Positions 1 to 5,182 of a stretch of 6,443 nt of DNA are shown one piece after another. The notes below the pieces were generated by a model. It ran no database searches, had not been told where the DNA came from, and was given only the letters and a program-made list of their open reading frames with translations. The position numbers and the translations under genes are program-made. The stretch lies in the NCBI GenBank assembly GCA_029880775.1, contig JAOUNV010000123.1, forward strand, positions 1 to 6,443. The letters are read 5' to 3'. The DNA comes from Nitrospinota bacterium. GTDB lineage: Bacteria > Nitrospinota_A > UBA7883. Each line of letters begins with the position of its first letter. The first letter of the stretch is position 1.

Positions 1-1
1 A

Positions 2-376
2 ATGGTGAAGCTTGCCAGCCAGACCAAAATGATCATGGCCATGGGAGGCGGAATGCAGCCTATGCCTTATTTCCTTTTCAACGAGGGGATGACAGGCGCT
101 GATACTTTCCATGTCTTCATCGCAGCCCGTCATGACATGTTCACCTATCCGCATATTGGTGGCGCCACTGTGGAGGTTTCCACAGATAAGGCGAGCTGGG
201 CCAGCATGATGGACCATGGCGGCGGTCATTACATGGTCGGCGGACTGACCGGGCTGAATGCCGGTACCCAAGGCAACATTTACATTCGTATGTCTGTTGA
301 GGGATCCCAGTGCACCACGAACGGGGCCGCGCCCGACGGCTCCAATGATCACCAGATGTTCATGGTCACACCATGA
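2..376 (+). CDS. Met/His-rich exported-looking protein, 5' end probably outside window
   Basis: The visible reading frame gives 124 residues ending in MVTP. The first ATG is at base 2, so no ribosome binding site can be seen. The product also lacks the signal peptide its envelope neighbours have, so the true start is probably upstream and this is a C-terminal part. It is strikingly rich in methionine (14 of 124, several in a cluster at residues 10-21) and has six histidines, including a DHGGGH stretch at 71-76, plus one cysteine (104). Residues 34-100 have alternating hydrophobic and polar strands with a GATVEV segment. That resembles small Ig-like periplasmic domains such as YtkA/FixH, but the resemblance is by eye only. 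Its stop codon overlaps the start of the outer-membrane barrel gene (ATGA), so the two are probably translationally coupled. Met/His richness could mean copper or other metal binding; this is inference. I do not recognise the exact family. Confidence 0.7.
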   Translation: MVKLASQTKMIMAMGGGMQPMPYFLFNEGMTGADTFHVFIAARHDMFTYPHIGGATVEVSTDKASWASMMDHGGGHYMVGGLTGLNAGTQGNIYIRMSVEGSQCTTNGAAPDGSNDHQMFMVTP

Positions 377-1395
377 ATGTGAGAACTCACTCCCTTTCAC
401 GCCTGGGGTTGGGTGGACGTAATGTCCGCCCGGCCCTGGCCGGTTTTGTGATAGCCGCATTGGCGCTGATCTGCTCCGCTCCGGCCCCCGCTCAGGCGGG
501 GTCTTGCTGTGGTGGCGGCGGCGGCGCGGCGCTGGTGCTCCCGAAGAGTGGGGAATGGATGTTGGATGTCTCCTTCAACATGGAGGTGTACGATGGCTAT
601 TGGAACCGCGAGGGGAAAATTCTGCCAGACGCGCCCGGCTCAGACTTAAAGCAGTTTCGGCTGAACCTGGGGTACGCCAAAAGGATAGCCGACCGGTGGC
701 AGGTCAGCGCTGTCGTCCCGATGGTCCGTAACGAGAACTATTATGAAAATTCGAGGACCACATCCTTTGACACCGGAGACACGACCATAAGCCTTTTGTA
801 TGAGACTTTCGATGTGGTGACCTGCGTATGGAGCGTGGAGAGCCTGGAGGACCTGGTCCCTGCGGCATACCTGGGCTTGGTGTTCACCATCCCCACCGGG
901 ATCTCCCCTTTCGATGACGCGGAGCGCAGTTTCGACGTCACCGGCAGGGGATTTTACCGGCTGGACGCTTCCGCTTCTGTAGAAAAAACCATCTGGCCCT
1001 GGACGTTGGCTTTTTCCTATTCTTACGGCATTCATATGGAACGGCCTGTGAATCGCGAGTATGGCCACTGGGTGGAGCCGTATAACAAGAGGCTGGGGGA
1101 CCGACGCTCGTTCTCTCTCTCCGGTGGCTACACATATTTCATGGAGACAGACGACACCATAACATTCACCATCTCCTATTCCGACTTATGGGAGGGAACC
1201 GCCATGATCGGCGGAGAACCAGACCCGGCCACAGGGTTGCGCAAGCGCGCAGTCTCCGGTGTGTTGGCGTTTTCCAACATGGACAAGTCTTTCATGGCCA
1301 AGCTGGGATACAGCCAGGCTGTGAAACAGGAGGGCTGGGGAGAGAACTTTCCGATCACAGATATCGTGACCGCAGGAGTGACATATGTATTCTAA
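373..1395 (+). CDS. Outer-membrane beta-barrel protein with Cys-Cys-Gly-rich mature N-terminus
   Basis: The product is 340 residues long. Residues 1-42 look like a Sec signal peptide: a long basic n-region with several arginines, a hydrophobic core at about 21-35, and a likely cut after APAQA. The mature protein then starts GSCCGGGGG. The rest is a run of amphipathic beta strands with aromatic girdles (for example FRLNLGYAKRI, WQVSAVVPMV, TLAFSYSYGIHM, FSLSGGYTYFM, ITFTISYSDLW). It ends in GVTYVF, with the C-terminal phenylalanine that the BAM machinery recognises. The layout resembles the broad 'MetA-pathway of phenol degradation' / putative transporter barrel family; that assignment is from memory of the family pattern and tentative. 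The ATGA overlap with the preceding gene and the 11-base overlap with the redoxin gene place it mid-operon. No strong Shine-Dalgarno precedes the ATG, consistent with translational coupling. The Cys pair beside a thioredoxin-like partner hints at metal or disulfide chemistry. Confidence 0.88.
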   Translation: MNVRTHSLSRLGLGGRNVRPALAGFVIAALALICSAPAPAQAGSCCGGGGGAALVLPKSGEWMLDVSFNMEVYDGYWNREGKILPDAPGSDLKQFRLNLGYAKRIADRWQVSAVVPMVRNENYYENSRTTSFDTGDTTISLLYETFDVVTCVWSVESLEDLVPAAYLGLVFTIPTGISPFDDAERSFDVTGRGFYRLDASASVEKTIWPWTLAFSYSYGIHMERPVNREYGHWVEPYNKRLGDRRSFSLSGGYTYFMETDDTITFTISYSDLWEGTAMIGGEPDPATGLRKRAVSGVLAFSNMDKSFMAKLGYSQAVKQEGWGENFPITDIVTAGVTYVF

Positions 1396-1915
1396 AATAG
1401 CTGCGCCGTTGATGGCGTTAACTCTGCTGGCCGGATGCGGCATGATGGACGATATGGCCCCCTCCGGAGCCGACAATAGAGGCTCTTCCGCCGCGCTTGC
1501 GGTGGGTGATATGGCGCCGGAATTCACCATGCCCGATATTTGGGGCCAAACTCACACCCTCTCAGGTCAACTGGCCAACAAGCGGGGCGTGGTCCTATAC
1601 TTTGCCATGTGGTGCCCCATCTGCGACAGCCATATGCAGAGCATCATGCGTGGTCCCCTGAAAAACCATCCGGATGTGGACTTTCTGATCGTGGACTACG
1701 TCTCCGGTACTGTGGAGGGAGGAAAGCAAGCCGCCATGGCGGGAGGCTATGCCCAAAGTCCATTTATCATTCTGGTGGATGAACGGCAAAAGGTGATGAA
1801 ATCCTTTGGCGCCACCATGGGAACCACCGTGGTGATTGGCAAGGATCTTGTGATCAGGATGATAGAGGATTACAAGAGCCAAACCCAGCTGGAAGAGGCG
1901 CTGGCGGGGCTGTGA
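1385..1915 (+). CDS. Thioredoxin-fold (TlpA/redoxin-like) lipoprotein
   Basis: The product is 176 residues long. The N-terminus is a lipoprotein signal: hydrophobic residues 5-17 and the lipobox LAGC with Cys18 as the lipidated residue, followed by an acidic, Ser/Ala-rich linker to about residue 40. The redoxin fold follows: VGDMAPEFTMPDIWGQTHTL (40-59), a central strand RGVVLYFAMWCPIC with the CxxC pair Cys77/Cys80, then IILVDERQKV and TTVVIGKDLVI. In TlpA/ResA-type proteins this pair reduces or exchanges disulfides in periplasmic or surface proteins such as cytochrome c apoproteins or copper-site assembly factors. The cis-proline normally found just before the TTxxI strand is replaced by glycine (146), which may change substrate release or redox potential. 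AGGAG lies six bases before the ATG at 1385. The start overlaps the barrel gene by 11 bases, so the two are co-translated. DDMAPS at 22-27 gives Asp at +4 and +5 after Cys18, not at +2, so outer-membrane sorting is likely by the usual enterobacterial rule. The partner protein is unknown. Confidence 0.88.
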   Translation: MYSKIAAPLMALTLLAGCGMMDDMAPSGADNRGSSAALAVGDMAPEFTMPDIWGQTHTLSGQLANKRGVVLYFAMWCPICDSHMQSIMRGPLKNHPDVDFLIVDYVSGTVEGGKQAAMAGGYAQSPFIILVDERQKVMKSFGATMGTTVVIGKDLVIRMIEDYKSQTQLEEALAGL

Positions 1916-1922
1916 GAGGAGT

Positions 1923-1950
1923 AAATTCGCCACGATGATGGCGCTAATTT
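1923..1950 (+). terminator. Possible hairpin at end of envelope operon
   Basis: Eight bases after the redoxin stop codon, CGCCA (1928-1932) pairs with TGGCG (1939-1943) around a six-base loop. The flanking AAATT and AATTT can extend the stem across a two-base bulge. There is only a short T stretch (1948-1950), so this is a weak candidate for an intrinsic terminator; it could also be a 3' mRNA-stabilising hairpin. Confidence 0.35.
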
Positions 1951-2085
1951 GCGAGTTTGCAAGAAGTAACAGGGTGCGTTATGTTGCCACACATGATGAT
2001 GTTTCCCACGGCAAGACGGTAGGGAATCAATCATTTATGGATCTGCCTTATGCGGAATTAAGGGCAAGATTCTTCACGAAGTTTA

Positions 2086-2117
2086 TCCTGAGCTTAGGCG
2101 AAGGACCTCAGAATGAC
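2086..2117 (+). repeat. Dispersed-type intergenic repeat fragment
   Basis: The stretch TCCTGAGCTTAGGCGAAGG followed by ACCTCAGAATGAC closely resembles the short CTGAGC...CGAAGG...AGAATGAC sequences scattered between genes in many bacterial genomes. The resemblance is from memory, and copy number in this genome cannot be seen here. It lies directly before the first copy of the local hairpin repeat. The translated frame over 1935-2183 runs through it and is very probably not a gene. Confidence 0.45.
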
Positions 2118-2118
2118 C

Positions 2119-2153
2119 TTTGCTCAGAGGGTGTGAAAGGCGCATCGCTGGCG
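2119..2153 (+). repeat. Hairpin repeat, copy A (degenerate)
   Basis: This copy starts TTTGCTCAGAGGG like copies B and C and keeps the AGGCGC core and CGCTGG end. It carries several substitutions and one extra base, so the stem (CAGAGGG against ATCGCTG) is no longer well paired. It looks like an older or diverged member of the same family. Confidence 0.6.
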
Positions 2154-2170
2154 CCGGACAATGAGAAAAT

Positions 2171-2192
2171 CCTCCCCCTTTGACGGGGGAGG
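2171..2192 (+). repeat. G+C-rich inverted repeat (REP-like)
   Basis: CCTCCCCC (2171-2178) and GGGGGAGG (2185-2192) form a perfect 8-bp stem with a TTTGAC loop. The following sequence, GGGTGGGGGTGAAGAA (2196-2211), recurs in part after copy B (GGGGGTGAAGAA, 2309-2320). C-rich stem plus G-rich tail is typical of extragenic palindromic repeats. No T-tract follows, so a terminator role is unlikely. Confidence 0.55.
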
Positions 2193-2262
2193 GCTGGGTG
2201 GGGGTGAAGAAACGCGACTAATGGTATAACATATATATGTTTTCAGAGTGAGCTCGTTATGT

Positions 2263-2296
2263 TTTGCTCAGAGGGGTGAGAGGCGCCCCGCTGGGG
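2263..2296 (+). repeat. Hairpin repeat, copy B
   Basis: A 34-base element identical to copy C except at one position (A at 2272 versus C at 2592). CAGAGGGG and CCCCGCTG form a stem with one mismatch around a nine-base loop TGAGAGGCG. It lies about 95 bases before the small membrane protein gene. Confidence 0.8.
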
Positions 2297-2390
2297 CCGG
2301 TATAGTCCGGGGGTGAAGAACACCCCGGCAGCGAAAAAGGCGTCCGGATGGCGTAATGAATTTTAGTTTATTTAACGAAAGAGGAAGGAT

Positions 2391-2567
2391 ATGAAAATGA
2401 GATTGAGCGCTCCGAAAAAGGGTTTGTTCCTGGTTTCTCTGGTATTGGCTGTTCTTGCCATCACCTCTGTATTCGTGAAGATCCCGGATGTTACGCCCCA
2501 CGCTTTCTGGATTTTAACGGGTGGCTATGTCGCCCTTGCCGCCGGAGTATTCTTTAAGGGTATATAA
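2391..2567 (+). CDS. Small two-helix membrane protein, 58 residues
   Basis: This short frame starts ATG at 2391 behind a strong purine-rich ribosome binding site (GAGGAAGG, 2381-2388) and ends with TAA at 2567. The product begins MKMRLSAPKKG, a basic amphipathic start. A hydrophobic segment follows at about 11-29 (GLFLVSLVLAVLAITSVFV), then a short polar turn with KIPDVTPH, a second hydrophobic segment at about 38-54 (AFWILTGGYVALAAGVF), and the end FKGI. This predicts two inner-membrane helices in a hairpin. I recall similar short proteins with a start like KLSAPKK, a turn with IP...AFW and an end like KGI/KGL in diverse bacteria, but know no assigned function. Codon use is ordinary and all frame positions look coding. 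It stands alone between two copies of the hairpin repeat and converges with the minus-strand gene ending at 2667. Confidence 0.8.
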   Translation: MKMRLSAPKKGLFLVSLVLAVLAITSVFVKIPDVTPHAFWILTGGYVALAAGVFFKGI

Positions 2568-2576
2568 AGTTTTTTT
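2552..2576 (+). terminator. Weak terminator-like hairpin after the small membrane gene
   Basis: CTTTA (2552-2556) can pair with TAAAG (2565-2569), followed at once by seven Ts (2570-2576). The stem is short and A+T-rich and overlaps the stop codon, so this is weak as an intrinsic terminator. Confidence 0.3.
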
Positions 2577-2582
2577 GCCGTA

Positions 2583-2616
2583 TTTGCTCAGCGGGGTGAG
2601 AGGCGCCCCGCTGGGG
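2583..2616 (+). repeat. Hairpin repeat, copy C
   Basis: This is the best-formed copy. CAGCGGGG (2589-2596) and CCCCGCTG (2606-2613) make a perfect 8-bp stem with the loop TGAGAGGCG. It matches copy B at 33 of 34 positions and sits in the gap between two convergent genes (ends 2567 and 2667). There it could act on the 3' end of either transcript, although no T-tract follows on either strand. Confidence 0.8.
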
Positions 2617-2666
2617 GCTGGTGTTGGCTGGGGTGGGGAACGTATCTCAGACAGCGATTGTCAGGA

Positions 2667-3677
2667 CTATTTACCTTCTGAAGCTTTCGTGAGAATCTCA
2701 AGAGTGCTCTTGGGAGCATTTTGAGAATCCGCTCCGCTTTTTGTGTATCCTGTCTCCTGTGGTGTAAAAATACATGCGGCAGCATGAGCCAAAACAATAT
2801 CTCCTGTGGTACGCTCAGAAGCTGCATCCACTAAGGCCTGATAGGTGATCAAAGCGTTTTGACGATGTTTGTTTACAACGGCGTTGTGTTTATGCGCCAA
2901 ATAATTCCTTACAGATAGCAAAAGAAGGTAGCCCAAAACTATAAATATTAATATCTTGCTGCTTATCAATTGCGAAGCCTCTATTGTGGTAGTAGGCGCA
3001 ATCCATGGAAGCTTATGTAAGAAAATGCTGAGAATAGCAAAAACACCCACCAATGCCGCACTGCCTAATACATACTTATACCAGCTATTTGCTTCAGTTT
3101 CATGAGAGGTAGATTCAGCATTGAAATGAAATGACTGCTGTGAAACGCCTTGTTCTGCCGCAACTTTTTTAATATTTTCTAAAATCTCTTTCGACTCTTT
3201 GTCACGTGAATTCATTTCATGTACAACTGACTGTGCTTCATCTCTTATCTGCTGAATCGTTGCGCGTGCCTCGTTTTCTAAAGTTGCAGTATCTGTAACC
3301 CTTGATACACCATAAGCAACATAGTGCCAAAGTATTTTAAAAGACTCATCATAAGCCAAATTGATTTGATCTATACACCTTTGGTGGATATCAGCCGCAT
3401 TTGTTTCCCTTGATGAGAAATCGAGTATTTTTTTGAATCTGCTGTAGTCAGCATCAGCATGACCCTTAATGGAATTCAAAAGACCATCTGGTAAGTCATC
3501 AAGAATTGATCCAGGAATCCTTTTATAGAATGAGACAAGCTTTTCTGCAACAGGAACTGTGGCTTCGAAATTAAGTTCTTTGCCCAAATCATCTGTTCTT
3601 GCCAGAGTAGAAGAATCAAAATCCTGGATCCTTTTCAGCGATGTCTTTGTTTCTTCCAAAAGTTCTTCAGTGGCCAT
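2667..3677 (-). CDS. Uncharacterised coiled-coil protein with two membrane helices
   Basis: The product is 336 residues long and of unknown function. The N-terminal half is soluble, helical and charged. Residues about 131-178 look like a coiled coil (ATLENEARATIQQIRDEAQS, then a Lys/Glu-rich stretch). Two membrane helices follow at about 200-221 (YKYVLGSAALVGVFAILSIF) and 238-258 (ISSKILIFIVLGYLLLLSV), separated by a short loop. The C-terminal part (258-311) has the pattern NYLAHKHNAVVNKHRQNAL, then TGDIVLAHAAACIF and TPQETGY. I have the impression that this HRxNAL ... IFxPQxTGY pattern recurs at the C-terminus of other two-helix bacterial proteins of unknown role, but I cannot name the family. 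GAGGA lies seven bases before the ATG, and a promoter lies about 60 bases upstream. Base composition is clearly A+T-richer than prfB and the envelope operon, suggesting acquisition by transfer. It stands alone. A membrane sensor or defence-associated component is possible; neither is shown. Confidence 0.85.
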   Translation of the reverse strand: MATEELLEETKTSLKRIQDFDSSTLARTDDLGKELNFEATVPVAEKLVSFYKRIPGSILDDLPDGLLNSIKGHADADYSRFKKILDFSSRETNAADIHQRCIDQINLAYDESFKILWHYVAYGVSRVTDTATLENEARATIQQIRDEAQSVVHEMNSRDKESKEILENIKKVAAEQGVSQQSFHFNAESTSHETEANSWYKYVLGSAALVGVFAILSIFLHKLPWIAPTTTIEASQLISSKILIFIVLGYLLLLSVRNYLAHKHNAVVNKHRQNALITYQALVDAASERTTGDIVLAHAAACIFTPQETGYTKSGADSQNAPKSTLEILTKASEGK

Positions 3678-3734
3678 TTATAAATCCTCATGGAATCGAA
3701 GTTAGCGTATCATTTGCTATCCTGGGTAAATAAA

Positions 3735-3763
3735 ATGGTAAGCATGATATAGATATATGTCAA
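3735..3763 (-). promoter_or_regulatory. Sigma70-type promoter for the two-helix coiled-coil gene
   Basis: On the minus strand, a perfect -35 box TTGACA (3758-3763) is followed after exactly 17 bases by TACCAT (3735-3740), which matches TATAAT at four of six positions. The predicted start near 3728 leaves an untranslated leader of about 50 bases before the ATG at 3677, with the GAGGA ribosome binding site at 3685-3689. Confidence 0.6.
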
Positions 3764-4044
3764 TCGCATTATGATACTCTATGGTGAAGAACAGGTGAGG
3801 AAACCCGAGATATTAGGAAATGATATGATGTAGTGAAATAATCCTTGAGCTATCTACCCCTCTTTCTCCTCAACCACTGGCCCACCCTTAACTTACCCTT
3901 TCCTCCTTCACAGTCACTCAAAACCTTCCAAAATCGACATTACTCCCCATCCCCCATCTGGCATCATGGACGCGTCGTATATGAAAAAACGATGGAATAA
4001 CGATGATGACAGCGCAAAGAGAAACGAGGACGGATTGGGTAATC
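3764..4044. other. Intergenic region with strongly pyrimidine-rich plus strand
   Basis: I see no gene between the promoter at 3735-3763 and the prfB stop at 4045. Roughly 3848-3960 is heavily biased, with C and T runs and very little G on the plus strand (purine-rich on the transcribed minus strand). Short frames on both strands close quickly. No good intrinsic terminator follows prfB: a T6 run on the minus strand (plus-strand A6 near 3981-3986) lacks a G+C-rich stem in front of it. Transcription from prfB may therefore run on or stop by another mechanism. Confidence 0.5.
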
Positions 4045-5176
4045 CTACTCGTCCTTTTCTTCCTCCGCTTGCATTCCCTTCGCCGGGCCTTTCAGCAAAT
4101 ATCCCTCTATGAAAGCGTCAAGGTCGCCATCCAGGACGCGGTTCACGTCGCCTACCTCGACTCGCGTGCGAAGGTCCTTCACCATCTGGTATGGCTGCAG
4201 CACGTAGGAGCGTATCTGCGAGCCCCACTGGATTCCCTTCTTCTCGCCGGTCAGTCCCTCCAGCTTCGCCCGGCGCTTATCCTCCTCCAGCGCATACAGC
4301 TTTCCCTTCAGCACTTTCATGGCCGAGGACTTGTTCTTGAACTGGCTCCGCTCGTTCTGGCAGCTGACCACCGTCCCGGTGGGTATGTGTGTGATCCTGA
4401 TGGCGGAGTCGGTGACGTTGACATGTTGCCCTCCGGCGCCACTGGAGCGGAATGTATCCACCCTCAGGTCATCTTCCTTGATGTCGACTTCGATATCGTC
4501 TGTGATCTCCGGAGTCACCGCAACGGAGCAGAAGGAGGTGTGGCGGCGCTTTGCGCTATCGAAGGGGGAGATGCGCACCAGCCGGTGTATGCCGATCTCC
4601 GCCTTCATGTATCCATAGGCGTACTCGCCGGTGACGATGAAGGTGGCGCTTTTGATTCCCGCCTCATCGCCGGGGAGCAGGTCCACGATCTGTGTCTTGA
4701 ACTTGCGGCGCTCCGCCCAACGCAGGTACATCCGAAGCAATATGTCGCCCCAATCCTGGCTTTCCGTGCCCCCTGCGCCTGGATGGATCTCCACTATGGC
4801 ATTGTCGGCATCGTGCTCGCCGGACAGCATGGCGGCCAGCTCCGCTTTGCGTATATGGGTGGCCAGGGTGGTCAACTCTGCGGAAAGCTCAGCTTCCATC
4901 CCCGCGTCACCCTCTTCATCCGCCATCTCGGCCAGTTGGGTCAAATCTTCCAGGCGCTTTTCCAGGGATTTGTGCCTCGCCAAAGTGTCCGTGACAAAGG
5001 CGCGGCGCTTCATGACCGGCTTTGTGGCTTCAGGATTGTCCCAGAAATCGGGGGCGGAGATTTTCACCTCCAGCTTTTTGGATTCGCTAACTAGTGAATC
5101 GAAGTCAAAGATGGCCTCGAAGCCTGTTCAGGCGGGTCTGGGCGCTTTCCAGGAGAACATGAAATTCTTCATTCAT
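4045..5176 (-). CDS. prfB: Peptide chain release factor 2 with programmed +1 frameshift
   Basis: RF2 releases finished proteins at UGA and UAA stop codons on the ribosome. Translation starts at the ATG at 5176 (MNEEFHVLLESAQTRLNRL...) and after 23 codons meets an in-frame TGA (5105-5107). The site CTT TGA C is the classical RF2 frameshift signal: when RF2 is scarce, the ribosome slips +1 on CTT and continues with GAC (Asp) at 5106. Skipping one base gives a continuous 376-residue protein, close to the 365 of E. coli RF2. Key motifs on the joined protein are the stop-codon-reading tripeptide SPF (203-205, in RISPFDSAKRRHTSF) and the catalytic GGQ (248-250, in SSGAGGQHVNVT), two residues from their E. 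coli positions. The C-terminus is acidic (EEEKDE). The gene ends in TAG, which RF1 reads, so its final stop is outside RF2's control. It starts six bases after the upstream Lys-rich protein gene, so the two are probably co-transcribed. The ribosome binding site is weak (AAAGAAAAAG). Confidence 0.97.
5104..5119 (-). promoter_or_regulatory. prfB: prfB autoregulatory frameshift site
   Basis: Minus strand CGAGGCCATCTTTGAC: the slippery CTT (5108-5110), in-frame TGA (5105-5107) and following C form the weak-stop context UGAC found in most bacterial prfB genes. GAGG (5115-5118) sits 5-8 bases before CTT, the position of the internal Shine-Dalgarno-like element that stimulates the shift in E. coli (AGGGGG there). 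The match here is shorter, so the stimulus may be milder. Confidence 0.93.
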
Positions 5177-5182
5177 AGAAGT

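Noticed and set aside
394..480. Lipobox ALIC in the barrel protein's signal region
   Set aside because: The residue before Cys34 is Ile rather than Gly/Ala/Ser, and a normal cleavage site APAQA follows, so a type I signal peptide fits better.
646..1068. Minus-strand frame inside the outer-membrane barrel gene
   Set aside because: It is a shadow of a gene with a clear signal peptide, barrel strands and operon overlaps. It has no independent start signal.
1935..2183. 82-residue plus-strand frame after the redoxin gene
   Set aside because: Its end runs through dispersed-type repeats and hairpins, its composition is not coding-like, it has no convincing ribosome binding site, and it begins inside the hairpin at 1923-1950.
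2119..2616. CRISPR array from three similar repeats
   Set aside because: Spacing is irregular (144 and 320 bases), one gap contains a gene, and copies are hairpin elements without uniform spacers.
3964..4044. Intrinsic terminator after prfB
   Set aside because: A T6 run exists on the minus strand, but the sequence before it offers only short A+T-rich pairings, not a credible stem.
4003..5094. Long open frame on the plus strand opposite prfB
   Set aside because: It is antisense to a certain RF2 gene, has no ribosome binding site, and its translation is rich in Leu/His/Gly repeats typical of shadow frames.
5104..5110. In-frame TGA in prfB as a sequencing error or pseudogene
   Set aside because: The CTT TGA C context, exact +1 restoration and full-length product match the known autoregulatory frameshift of RF2.
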